A stretch of DNA of 64,000 nucleotides. Source: Streptacidiphilus rugosus AM-16. GTDB lineage: Bacteria > Actinomycetota > Actinomycetes > Streptomycetales > Streptomycetaceae. The notes below the pieces were generated by a model. It ran no database searches. It saw only the letters and a program-made list of their open reading frames with translations, and was not told where the DNA came from. A program made the translations under genes and the position numbers. Positions 35,996-44,783 of the stretch are shown here, one piece after another. The stretch lies in contig NZ_JQMJ01000004.1 of assembly GCF_000744655.1 (NCBI RefSeq), positions 1,488,001 to 1,552,000 on the forward strand. Direction: 5' to 3'. How positions within the stretch are numbered: position 1 is the stretch's first letter; every line of letters starts with the position of its first letter.

Positions 35996-37410
35996 CCGTG
36001 AGCGACCAGGTCACGCGCTACCAGGAGGACGTCCACACCCCCACCGAGGTGGCCGACCCGAAGGCGTTCCCGCCCCGCGTGGTCAAGAGCTACCCCGGTG
36101 CGCCGCGGCATCCGCTGCCCTGGCCGCCGGAGCGGGCCGGGCACCGGCTCGGCCGGCTGCTCGCCGAGCTCGGCGGCATCACCCGGGCACAGTGGCTGAC
36201 CCCGCTGGACATGCTGCCCTTCACCGACAGCTTCGAGGCCATCCCTGACGACGACCCGCTGCAGTGGCTGGTGACCAGGCGTCCGACGCCGTCGGGCGGC
36301 GCCCGCTACAGCGCCGAGTGGTACGTGATCGCCGGGCCGGACTCCGGTGTGCCGACCGGGGTCCACTACTACGACCCGGCCCGGCACGACCTGGTGCGGC
36401 TGCGCTCGGGCGACTACCTCGCCCAGGTGTCCGCGCGGCCCGCCGCCACGGTGCTCGTGCACACCAACGTGTTCTGGCGGCTGGCCGCGAAGTACGGCGA
36501 GATGCACTACCGGCTCGCCTGCCTGGAGGCCGGGATCCAGGTGGCGCAGGCGCTCGCGGTCACGGACGGGCAGGGGGCCACCGCCAGGCTCTGCTTCCCC
36601 GACGCCGACCTCACCGAACTGCTGGGCCTCGACCCGCGCGAGGAGGGCGTGCACGCCCTGGTCGAGTTGGTCCCGCCGACGCCTCGTGCCGTCCGCGGCC
36701 CCTCGCTCGCGGCCTTCCCGAAGGCCCACGGCGCGCACGCGGCCGTGCTGGAGCAGAGCCGTCCCCGTCCCGAGCCGCTGCCGGCCCCCGCGGGGGACGG
36801 CAAGCGGATCAGTCTGCCGCTCGCCACGCCCGACCTGCGGGCCGGGACCCAGACCCGGCACGCCGCCATGCGCGGCTTCAACGGCGACCCGATGTCGCCC
36901 GGCGCGCTGGCCGCCGTCCTCACCGCCTACGGGCAGCAGGCGCGTTGGGACCTTCCGGAGAACCTGGTCGAGTTCTACTGCGTCGTCGCGGACGTCACCG
37001 GCGTGCCGTCCGGGGCCTACCGCTACCTCCCCGAGGAGCACCAGCTGGAGCTGGTGGCCGAGGGCGATCCCCGGCAGCGGCTGCGCGAGGCGGCCCTGGC
37101 CGCGCTCACCCAGCAGGGCGCGCGCACCGGGAACCTCTGGCTGCTGCCGGTCGGCGACGCGGAGGCCGCCGAGGCGAGGTTCGGCGCCCGCTGGTACCGG
37201 CTCCAGCAGGCCGCCGCGGGCGCCGCGCTGCACCGCGCCTGCCTGGCCGCCGCCGCGGTCGACGTGGCGAGCCGGATCCACAACGACGTGCTGACCCACC
37301 TGCTGGACCAGTGGTTCGGCCTGGAGGGACGCCGGCGCACGCTGCTGATGGCCCAGCTGGGCACCGAACACCCGGCCGGGCCGCGCCCCGAGTTCCGGCT
37401 GACGTGGTGA
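35992..37410 (+). CDS. SagB-B: SagB-type azoline dehydrogenase with intact Lys-Tyr motif
   Basis: A 472-residue dehydrogenase with two nitroreductase-like halves. It starts at GTG 35992 overlapping the previous stop; GTG 35998 is an alternative. The first half contains AAKYGEMHYRLACLEAG with Lys167-Tyr168, the Lys-Tyr pair described as important in TOMM dehydrogenases. The second half has a similar ARFGARWYRLQQAAAG. It should oxidise thiazolines to thiazoles with FMN. It heads the second enzyme set. Confidence 0.88.
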   Translation: MTVSDQVTRYQEDVHTPTEVADPKAFPPRVVKSYPGAPRHPLPWPPERAGHRLGRLLAELGGITRAQWLTPLDMLPFTDSFEAIPDDDPLQWLVTRRPTPSGGARYSAEWYVIAGPDSGVPTGVHYYDPARHDLVRLRSGDYLAQVSARPAATVLVHTNVFWRLAAKYGEMHYRLACLEAGIQVAQALAVTDGQGATARLCFPDADLTELLGLDPREEGVHALVELVPPTPRAVRGPSLAAFPKAHGAHAAVLEQSRPRPEPLPAPAGDGKRISLPLATPDLRAGTQTRHAAMRGFNGDPMSPGALAAVLTAYGQQARWDLPENLVEFYCVVADVTGVPSGAYRYLPEEHQLELVAEGDPRQRLREAALAALTQQGARTGNLWLLPVGDAEAAEARFGARWYRLQQAAAGAALHRACLAAAAVDVASRIHNDVLTHLLDQWFGLEGRRRTLLMAQLGTEHPAGPRPEFRLTW

Positions 37411-37423
37411 GGGGGAGCCGCGC

Positions 37424-39277
37424 GTGAGCGAGACGGTACTCGGCGACGGCCTGCTGGCCGACGCCATCGCACTGCGCCCGCCGCCGCTGCTGGTGGTGGC
37501 GCACGACGGGTGGCGCACCGACGACTGGGCCGACGCCCACGGCCGGGGCGAGCCGTGGCTGCCGGTGTGGACCGAGCTCGACCGGGTGGTGGTCGGCCCG
37601 GTCGTCCGGCCGGGCGAGCCGGGCTGCGCCTGGTGCCTGTCGACCTGGCGGGCCGCCGCACCGCGCCGTGACCGCTGGACCGCCGACCTGCGCAAGGACG
37701 AGCGGATCGCCGGGCGGCCCTCGCTCTGGCTCTCCTCCTTCGCCGCCGACGCCGTGGGCGAACTGCTGCACACCGGCGCGGCCGCCGACTGCTGCTGGTA
37801 CCTGGGGCTGCGCGACCTCTCGCTGGCCCGGCACACCTTTCTGCCCGACCCGCTGTGCCGGGTCTGCGGCTCGCTGCCGCGCGACAGCGCCGCGCTCGCC
37901 GCGTTCGCGCCGCGCTCGCGGCCCAAGCCGAGGCCGGGGGCCACCCGGGTCGGCGCGCTGTCCGAGGTCGAGCTGACGCGTCGTTACGTCGACGCGGAGA
38001 CCGGCGTGGTCGCCCCGCCCAACGGCATGCGGGACGCCAGGTTCCCGCTGGCCGAGGCGGTCCTGGCGGAGTACGGCTACCGGGGCGAGGCCGGCTGGGG
38101 ACGCGGCTCCGACTACGCCTCCTGCCGGACCACCTCGATCGCGGAGGCGCTGGAACGCCTCGGCGGCCAGTGGCCCTGGGGGCGGCGGACCGCCGTGCGC
38201 GGCAGCTACGCCGAACTCGGGGACGACGCCGTCGACCCGCGGTCCTTCGGCCTGTTCCCGCCCGAGCGCCACCCCGACCCCGACGGCGTCCACCAGCCCT
38301 TCACCGAGGACGCGGTGGTCTCCTGGGTCTGGGGGTGGTCGTTCGGCCGGTCCCGCCCGGTGCTGGTGCCGGAGAGCCACGCCTACTACCGGACCCGTTG
38401 GCAGCCGGGGGCGAAGGCGGACAAGCCCTTCACCTTCGAGATCTCCAACGGCTGCGCGCTCGGCGGCTGCCTGGAGGAGGCGATCCTGCACGGCATCCTG
38501 GAGATCGTCGAAAGGGACGCGTTCCTGCTGACCTGGTACGCCCGGATGCCGGTGCCCGAGCTCGACCTGACCCGCGCGCCGGATCCGCGGATCGGGCTGG
38601 TCGTCGAACGCCTGGAGCGCACCGGCTACCGGGTGCGGGTCTTCGACACGACGCTGACCGAGGAGATCCCCGCCTTCTGGGTGCTGGCCCAGGACCTCGC
38701 CGGCGACGCGGCGCGGCCCCGGGTCGTCTGCACCAGCGGATCTGGCCTTGCCCCGGCGGCGGCCGTGCTCAGCGCGCTGGGCGAGCTCGCGCCGATCGTC
38801 GAGCAGGAGATCGCCCGCTACCCGGGCGAGGCCGAGCGGGCCCGGCGGATGGCGGCCGACCCCGAACTGGTGCGGGTGATGACCGACCACTCGCTGTGCA
38901 GCGCCACCCCGGAGGCCTTCGACCGCTTCGCCTTCCTGCTCTCCGGCCCCGACCGCACCGTCGGCTGGGACCGCGCGGGCCGCAGCCCCTGGCCGGTCCA
39001 CACCGACCTGCGCGACGACCTGACCGAGGCGGTCGACCGGATGCTCGCCGGCGGCATGGACGTGGTGGTCGTCGACCAGACCTCGGCACTGCACCGGGCC
39101 GCAGGGCTGCACTGCGTCAAGGTGATCGCGCCAGGGGCGCTGCCGATGACCTTCGGTCACCGTAACCGGCGGACCACCGGCCTGCCCCGGCTGCGGGAGG
39201 TGCCGTACCGGCTCGGCCACGCGCCGCGCCCGCTCACCGAGGCCGACCTCAACCCGCACCCCCACCCGTTCCCATGA
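37424..39277 (+). CDS. YcaO-B: azoline-forming cyclodehydratase
   Basis: A 617-residue YcaO, longer than YcaO-A at the N-terminus. The tail is NPHPHPFP, again P-x-P-x-P. The zinc site is C68-x2-C71 (CAWC) and C145-x2-C148 (CRVC). ATP-site segments are SCRTTSIAEALERLGGQ and GCALGGCLEEAILHGILEIVERDAF. GTG 37424 lies 5 bp after a GAGGGGGAG ribosome site. It overlaps LanB-B by 4 bp. It shares the C-terminal VVVDQTS...LHCVKVIAPGALPMTFGH block with YcaO-A, showing common descent. Confidence 0.92.
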   Translation: MSETVLGDGLLADAIALRPPPLLVVAHDGWRTDDWADAHGRGEPWLPVWTELDRVVVGPVVRPGEPGCAWCLSTWRAAAPRRDRWTADLRKDERIAGRPSLWLSSFAADAVGELLHTGAAADCCWYLGLRDLSLARHTFLPDPLCRVCGSLPRDSAALAAFAPRSRPKPRPGATRVGALSEVELTRRYVDAETGVVAPPNGMRDARFPLAEAVLAEYGYRGEAGWGRGSDYASCRTTSIAEALERLGGQWPWGRRTAVRGSYAELGDDAVDPRSFGLFPPERHPDPDGVHQPFTEDAVVSWVWGWSFGRSRPVLVPESHAYYRTRWQPGAKADKPFTFEISNGCALGGCLEEAILHGILEIVERDAFLLTWYARMPVPELDLTRAPDPRIGLVVERLERTGYRVRVFDTTLTEEIPAFWVLAQDLAGDAARPRVVCTSGSGLAPAAAVLSALGELAPIVEQEIARYPGEAERARRMAADPELVRVMTDHSLCSATPEAFDRFAFLLSGPDRTVGWDRAGRSPWPVHTDLRDDLTEAVDRMLAGGMDVVVVDQTSALHRAAGLHCVKVIAPGALPMTFGHRNRRTTGLPRLREVPYRLGHAPRPLTEADLNPHPHPFP

Positions 39278-41715
39278 GCGGCCGCCACCCCACCGTCGCC
39301 GCCACCTTCGGAGTCAGGGTCGCGGGCCTGCCGGCCACCGTGATCGAGCGACTGGCCGACAAGCGGCTGCGCGACGCCCTGCTGGCCGGGGCCCGCGGCG
39401 ACGCCGAACTGACGGCCCGCGCCGCCGACCTGTCCGACCGCTGCCACACGGTGATCGGGGTGCTCGGCGACCCGGCCGCCAAGCCGAAGCTGGTGGCGCT
39501 GCGCCGCGCGGTGCACCAACTGCGGGACCCGGCCAGGCTGCTGGCCGATCCGCTGGTCGCCGCCGCCCTCGGCGACGAACTGGCGGCCGAGCTGGCCGCG
39601 TTCGGGAGCGGGGTGGGCCGGCGCCGGGCCGAGCGGGCGGAGCTGCCCGCGCTGCTGGCCGAGGCGGAACAGGCCGCGGCCGCGGCACTGCGGGAGATCG
39701 CCGCCCTCCCCCGCTTCGACCAGGGCCTCGCCCATGCCAGCCCGACCCTCCGGGAGGCGGTGCGGCGCAGGCCCGGCCGTTCGGAGCTGACCCGGCTCGC
39801 CGTCTACGTCACCCGGGCCGCCGTCAAGACCAGCCCGTTCAGCACCTTCACCGCCAGCGGCCTGGGCCGCTTCGTCCCCGAGGGCCCGGCGCTGCGCTGG
39901 ACCGCGACCGCACCGGCCCGCTCGGTCGTCGAGCTCGACCTCGCCGCCCTCGCGCCGCAGGCCGAGCAGCTGACCGGGGCCGCCGGGATCCGGATCCGGG
40001 TCAACCCGAGCGCGCGGGTGGAGTCCGACGCCGTCCGGTTCCTCGGCCCGCCGCCGCGGGAGGAGCTGCTCAGCCTGCCGCTGACGCCGGCGCTGCGGCA
40101 CTGCCTGCGGGCCGCGGCCGCCTCGCCGACCCTCGCCGGGCTCACCGCGAGCCTGCCCGCGCCGCCGGACCGGGCCGAAGGCTACCTGCGGTCACTGCTG
40201 ACCGCGGGCGTGCTGCTGGCCACGACCGGCCTCGACGAGCACGGTCCCGACCCGCTCGGACAGCTGGCGCGCCACGCGCCCGCGCTGGCGCCGGTCGGGG
40301 AGGCGCTGCGCGCGTACGCGGACGCCGACGGGGCCGGGCGGATCGCGCTCGGTCCCGCGCTGGCGGACCGCCTCGCACCGTTCGGCGTCACCGGCCGGCT
40401 GCGGGACGTGGTGACCGAGCAGTCGGTCGTCCCCGGCGTGGTCGTCGAGGCGGGTCTTCCGTTCTGGCAGGACGCCCTGGACGATCTCGCCCTCGCCTGC
40501 CGGACACTGGCCGTCTTCGACCACACGCTGCCGTTCAGGCTGGCGGTCGCCGCCTTCGTCGCCGAGCGCTTCGGAGCCGGGGCGCGGGTGCCGTTCGACC
40601 GCTTCTACGCCGAACTGGTCCGCGACGGCGGCGAGGCGACGCGGCTGCACCCGGCCGCCGTCGCCTTCGCCCCGACCGGGCTGACCGAGGTCCTGGCCGC
40701 GAGCCCGGTCCCCGCGGTGCGCCGACTGGTCGGCCTGATCGCGGACGTCCGCGGCGCGCTGTCCGACCGGCGGCGACTCGCCCGGGTCCTGGACGAGCTC
40801 CCTCCCTGGATCCGCCCGGCGGGCTCGGTCGCGGTCTACGCCCAGGGGGACGGCGACCGGCTGGTCGTCAACGCGGTCAACTCCGGTTTCGGCCGCGGCC
40901 GGTCCCAGCTGCGCCGGTTGCTGCGCGCCGCGGGCGAGGAGCCGCTCCCGGTCGAGGCGGTGCGTCCGGCCGGCGCCGGGTACGCCGAGTTCGCCCAGAC
41001 GCTCGCGACCTCGCTGAACCAGCGCGAGCTCGTCCTGCCCGACCGCCTGGACTACCCGCCGCCCGCCCGGCTGCGGGTCGGCGTCGGCGCGGACGGGCTG
41101 CCGGTCCTGCTCGACGAGGAGGCGGTCCTCCGCCCGGTCCACGGCGGGCTCTCCTTCGAGCGTCAACTCCCGCCCGTGATGGCGCTGCTGGTGGAGGCCT
41201 TCGGCGAGAACCCGCTGCTGCTCCGGCCGGACCAGCCGCTGCGGCACGACGCGGCCGCGGGCCGGGACGACGGCCCCGCCAGGGTCCTGCACGCGCCGCG
41301 CCTCGCCGTCGGGCGGGTGGTGCTCCGGCGGGCGGCCTGGGTGGCCCGGCCGGGGGCAGTGCCGCGCCGCCCGGCCGGCGGGTCCGACGCGGACTTCCTG
41401 CTGCGGCTCACCGCCTGGCTCGCCGAACACGGCGTCCCGCCCCGGTTCTTCGCCTCGGTCCTGCCCGCGGGAATCGGCCCGGCCGCCTCGCTCGCGCGCG
41501 ACCGCGCCAGGAAACCGCTGCTCGTGGACATCGGTTCGCCGCACCTGGTACTGGCCTTCGAAAGGCTGGCGGCCGATCCTGCCGGGGCGGCGGTGCTCAC
41601 CGAGGTCCTGCCGGAGCCCGAGACCGCGCTCACCGACCAGGAGGGCCTGCCCCGCGTGACCGAATACCTGATCGAGCTGGACTGCCTGACGGACTGTCGA
41701 GGAGACGGACGATGA
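39274..41715 (+). CDS. LanB-B: second split dehydratase, glutamylation domain
   Basis: An 813-residue Lant_dehydr_N protein with VTRAAVKTSPFSTFTASGLGRF at ~180-200, RIRVNPSARV at ~245, VVNAVNSGFGRGRSQLRRLL at ~530 and a C-terminal ARKPLLVDIGSPHLVLAFERL. It is paralogous to LanB-A: the SGFGRGR and C-terminal blocks match the A copy's TCGFGRGRNRVRQIL and KPNYVDFAS blocks. Cytoplasmic. It starts at ATG 39274, overlapping YcaO-B, and overlaps SpaB_C-B by 4 bp (ATGA). Confidence 0.9.
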   Translation: MSGRHPTVAATFGVRVAGLPATVIERLADKRLRDALLAGARGDAELTARAADLSDRCHTVIGVLGDPAAKPKLVALRRAVHQLRDPARLLADPLVAAALGDELAAELAAFGSGVGRRRAERAELPALLAEAEQAAAAALREIAALPRFDQGLAHASPTLREAVRRRPGRSELTRLAVYVTRAAVKTSPFSTFTASGLGRFVPEGPALRWTATAPARSVVELDLAALAPQAEQLTGAAGIRIRVNPSARVESDAVRFLGPPPREELLSLPLTPALRHCLRAAAASPTLAGLTASLPAPPDRAEGYLRSLLTAGVLLATTGLDEHGPDPLGQLARHAPALAPVGEALRAYADADGAGRIALGPALADRLAPFGVTGRLRDVVTEQSVVPGVVVEAGLPFWQDALDDLALACRTLAVFDHTLPFRLAVAAFVAERFGAGARVPFDRFYAELVRDGGEATRLHPAAVAFAPTGLTEVLAASPVPAVRRLVGLIADVRGALSDRRRLARVLDELPPWIRPAGSVAVYAQGDGDRLVVNAVNSGFGRGRSQLRRLLRAAGEEPLPVEAVRPAGAGYAEFAQTLATSLNQRELVLPDRLDYPPPARLRVGVGADGLPVLLDEEAVLRPVHGGLSFERQLPPVMALLVEAFGENPLLLRPDQPLRHDAAAGRDDGPARVLHAPRLAVGRVVLRRAAWVARPGAVPRRPAGGSDADFLLRLTAWLAEHGVPPRFFASVLPAGIGPAASLARDRARKPLLVDIGSPHLVLAFERLAADPAGAAVLTEVLPEPETALTDQEGLPRVTEYLIELDCLTDCRGDGR

Positions 41716-42821
41716 CGACCGAGCCCACCTGGCGCAGCGTGAACGTCCACCACCACGACAGCGACCGGACGGACCTGCTGCTCGACGCGGTGCGCCCGTT
41801 CCTGCACGCGGTCTCCCCCGCGGTCCCGCGCGTCTGGTTCCAGCCGCACTGGCGGCGCGGGCCGCACGTGCGGATCCCGGTCCAGGCGAGCGCGGAGACC
41901 TTCGACGCGCTGGTGGCCCCGGCGGCCGCGGACATCCTCGGCGGATACCTGCGGGCGCACCCCTCCACGACGGTCCTCGACGAGCGGGCCGCACTGGAGG
42001 AGCACCGGCGGCTTGCCGTGATCGAGCGCGAGCAGGGCCCGTTGACCCCGTGGGCGGCGGACAACTCGCTCGAGTTCGAGCCCTTCGACCGGCGCCTGGC
42101 CGTCCTCGGCGGCACGGCGGCGGCCGACCTGCTGGCCGACTACTACGTGGACACCAACGACACCGTCTTCGCGATCCTGGACTGGATCCGCGGCGGCGGT
42201 TCCCGGATGGCGCTCGCGGTGGACCTGTTCCTCGCGGCGGCGCACCGCTTCCTGCCGCCGGTGACCTACGGCTACCTCTCCTACCGGGGGCACGCGGACG
42301 CCTTCCTGGCCAAGAACCCGGACGCGCTGCGCGAACGCTTCGACCGGGTCTACGAGGCCAACGCGGAGCGGTTCAGGCAGCGGGTGGTCACCGTGACCGG
42401 GGCCGCCGACCACCACGAGGTGCTGCGCTTCGGCGGTCTGCTGGACATCCTGCTGCGCTACCGCAACCGGGCCGCGAAGCTGATCGCCGCCGGCGGGCTG
42501 GCACTGAACTCGGACGCGAACGGCGAGCCCGAGGCCTGGGGCTCGAGCTGGAGCGCCTGGTCCGAGCGGAGCGCCTTCCACCGGACGCTCGGCGGCCACC
42601 GGGGGGCGGCCGACCAGCTCGGCGGCTGGGACGCCTTCCAGCAGTACCGGATCGTCCTCAACTGGCTGTACCTGAACATGTACCGGATCGGCCTCGGTGA
42701 GCTGGAACGCAACCTGGTCTGCCACGTGGTCTCCCGCGCCGTCGAGGACGTGAACGGAGTGACCGCGCTGGACCGGATCCAGGACCTGATCGGTTTCGTC
42801 GACAGCGGCGGTCGTCTCTAG
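41712..42821 (+). CDS. SpaB_C-domain protein B (glutamate elimination or [4+2] cyclase)
   Basis: A 369-residue member of the thiopeptide-type bacteriocin biosynthesis family: WRSVNVHHHDSDRTDLLLDAVRPFL, VWFQPHWRRGPHVRIPVQ, and a helical C-terminal half (FQQYRIVLNWLYLNMYRIGLGELERNLVCHVVSRAVEDV). It is clearly diverged from protein A, sharing little beyond the H-V-R-(L/I) strand. Two diverged SpaB_C proteins in one cluster is what a thiopeptide needs (one lyase, one pyridine synthase), so one of the pair is a candidate macrocycle-forming enzyme. Which one is undetermined. Confidence 0.83.
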   Translation: MTTEPTWRSVNVHHHDSDRTDLLLDAVRPFLHAVSPAVPRVWFQPHWRRGPHVRIPVQASAETFDALVAPAAADILGGYLRAHPSTTVLDERAALEEHRRLAVIEREQGPLTPWAADNSLEFEPFDRRLAVLGGTAAADLLADYYVDTNDTVFAILDWIRGGGSRMALAVDLFLAAAHRFLPPVTYGYLSYRGHADAFLAKNPDALRERFDRVYEANAERFRQRVVTVTGAADHHEVLRFGGLLDILLRYRNRAAKLIAAGGLALNSDANGEPEAWGSSWSAWSERSAFHRTLGGHRGAADQLGGWDAFQQYRIVLNWLYLNMYRIGLGELERNLVCHVVSRAVEDVNGVTALDRIQDLIGFVDSGGRL

Positions 42822-42866
42822 TCCCGCACCGCCGCCCAGCCGGACCGCAGGAGAGGGGAGCACACG

Positions 42867-43832
42867 ATGCACGACGCCGTCACCGTCACCGACCTGGTCA
42901 AGCACTACCACCCGCAGGCGCCGCCCGCCGTCGACGGTCTGAGCTTCACCGTCGCCAGGGGCGAGGTCTTCGGCCTGCTCGGCCCGAACGGGGCCGGGAA
43001 GTCCACCACCGTGGGCGTGCTGACCACACGGATCCTGCCGACCTCGGGCCGCTGCCTGGTCCTCGGCACGGACGTGGTGGCCCGCCCGGCCGAGGCGAAA
43101 CGCCTGCTCGCCGTCGTCCCGCAGCGGCAGAACCTGGACCGGTCGCTGGACGTGCGGCAGAACCTGCTCTTCCACGCCCGCTACCACGGTGTGGGCCGCG
43201 AGGAGCGGACACGGCGCGCGGCGGAGCTGCTGGACCTGATGGGGCTGGCCGACGCCGCGGGCCGGCGGGTCGAGCGGCTCTCCGGCGGCCAGGCCCAACG
43301 GGTGGTGATCGCACGGGCGTTGATGCACGCGCCGGAGGTCCTGTTCCTGGACGAGCCGTCGACCGGTCTCGACCCGCAGTCACGGCTCTTCCTGCACGAG
43401 CGGATCAGGGAGCTGCGGGACCGAGGGGTCACCGTGGTGCTCACCACGCACGACATGGACGAGGCCGAGAGCCTGTCCGACCGGATCGGCATCGTCGACC
43501 ACGGCCGGCTGCTGGCCCTGGACACGCCGCGCGCGCTCACCGGGGCGCTGCCCGGCGGCGCGACGATCCTCGCGCAGGCACACGTCGCATCCGACGCGGC
43601 CACGGCCGTGGTGGCCGCGCTGGCGGAGCTGCCCGGCGTCGAGGCCGTCGAGCACGACGCGGCCGCGGGCCGCTTCCGGGTGCGCACCGAGAAGGACCCC
43701 TCCGCGCTCCTGCCCGACGTGCTGCGGACCGTCGTGGACCGGGGGGCGGGCGCGGAGCTCGTCGACCTGTCGGTGGCCAGGCCCAGCCTGCGGGACGTCT
43801 TCATCTCGCTGACCGGAAGGGAGCTGCGGTGA
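42867..43832 (+). CDS. ABC transporter ATP-binding protein, probable RiPP exporter
   Basis: A 321-residue DrrA-like ATPase. Walker A is LLGPNGAGKSTTVG (~37-50), the signature is RLSGGQAQRVVIARAL (~135), Walker B is VLFLDEPSTGLD (~157), and the switch His is in LTTHDMDEAE. The C-terminal extension is typical of drug exporters. ATG 42867 lies behind AGGAGAGGGGAG, 45 bp after the last maturation gene, so it is in the same operon. It probably exports the product and gives self-protection. Confidence 0.92.
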   Translation: MHDAVTVTDLVKHYHPQAPPAVDGLSFTVARGEVFGLLGPNGAGKSTTVGVLTTRILPTSGRCLVLGTDVVARPAEAKRLLAVVPQRQNLDRSLDVRQNLLFHARYHGVGREERTRRAAELLDLMGLADAAGRRVERLSGGQAQRVVIARALMHAPEVLFLDEPSTGLDPQSRLFLHERIRELRDRGVTVVLTTHDMDEAESLSDRIGIVDHGRLLALDTPRALTGALPGGATILAQAHVASDAATAVVAALAELPGVEAVEHDAAAGRFRVRTEKDPSALLPDVLRTVVDRGAGAELVDLSVARPSLRDVFISLTGRELR

Positions 43833-44650
43833 CCGTGACCACCCTGGCCGAAACCGCCCCACGACCGCGCCACGACCTCGGCTCCGTCCTGCGGACCTTC
43901 CTCGCGGTGCTGTGGCGCGACGTGTTCACCACGACGCGGCGGCCCACCGCGTTCCTGGTGCAGGTCGTGGTCCAACCGCTGCTGCTCTTCTTCGTCTTCG
44001 GCAAGGTCCTGGGCGAAGCCGGCTACACCAGGGGCGACTTCGGCGCCACGCTACTGCCCGGGGTGATGGCACTCAACGCCCTGCTGGTCTCGCTGCAGAA
44101 CACCGCGATGCCGCTGATCATGGACTTCTCCTGGTCCGGCGAGATCGAGGACCGGCTGCTCGCACCGCTGCCGGGCCCGCTGGTGGCCGTGGCCAAGCTG
44201 GTCTTCGGAACGCTGTGCGGTCTCTTCGCCGGGTTGGTCATGGCCCCCATCGGCTTTCTCGTGCTGGGCACCTCGGGCTGGGCGCCCGACGCGTGGCCCG
44301 CGGTGCTGCTCGTCCTCGCGCTCGGCTCGGCCACCGGTGCGGGCATCGGACTGGTCCTGGGCACGGTCATCGCGCCCGACCGGATCAGCGTCACCTTCGC
44401 GCTGGTGCTCGCTCCGGTGACGTTCACCGGGTCCGTCCAGTACCCGTGGTCCTCGCTGGGCCGCGTCGGCTGGTTCCAGGTCGTCTCCGCGGTCAACCCG
44501 CTGACATATGTGAGCGAGGGGCTGCGGGCCGCGACGCTGCCGGGCCAGGCGGCGATCGCCCTGTGGATCGACGTCCTGGTGCTGCTCCTGGCGCTGCTGC
44601 TGGCCGCGCTCGTCGGCGTCAGGGGGTTCATGTCACGGGCGCTCGGCTGA
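43829..44650 (+). CDS. ABC-2 permease, probable RiPP exporter
   Basis: A 273-residue DrrB-like permease with six membrane helices, among them AFLVQVVVQPLLLFFVFGKVLG, TLLPGVMALNALLVSL, LVFGTLCGLFAGLVMAPIGFLVLG and WIDVLVLLLALLLAALVGV. It overlaps the ATPase gene (GTGA). The pair would pump the mature peptide out of the cell. Confidence 0.9.
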   Translation: MTVTTLAETAPRPRHDLGSVLRTFLAVLWRDVFTTTRRPTAFLVQVVVQPLLLFFVFGKVLGEAGYTRGDFGATLLPGVMALNALLVSLQNTAMPLIMDFSWSGEIEDRLLAPLPGPLVAVAKLVFGTLCGLFAGLVMAPIGFLVLGTSGWAPDAWPAVLLVLALGSATGAGIGLVLGTVIAPDRISVTFALVLAPVTFTGSVQYPWSSLGRVGWFQVVSAVNPLTYVSEGLRAATLPGQAAIALWIDVLVLLLALLLAALVGVRGFMSRALG

Positions 44651-44783
44651 TCGGCCATCGATCAACCATGAAAGGAGATTTACCAAGATTGACACAATAT
44701 GTCGCTATGTTTCACGCCAATGTGTCATGCTCATGTTTCGGGTGTACGCGCCACCGTGCACCCCGAACGTGAGGGGGGACACT
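44651..44783. promoter_or_regulatory. AT-rich leader of the HxlR gene with inverted repeat TGACACA-N24-TGTGTCA
   Basis: This 133-bp gap is far more AT-rich than its surroundings. It contains TTGACA at 44689-44694 and an inverted repeat with arms 44690-44696 and 44721-44727, probably the operator of the HxlR regulator. A 34-codon frame (ATG 44668 to stop 44772) ending in a short Cys-containing tail crosses it, but has no ribosome site. Confidence 0.5.
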
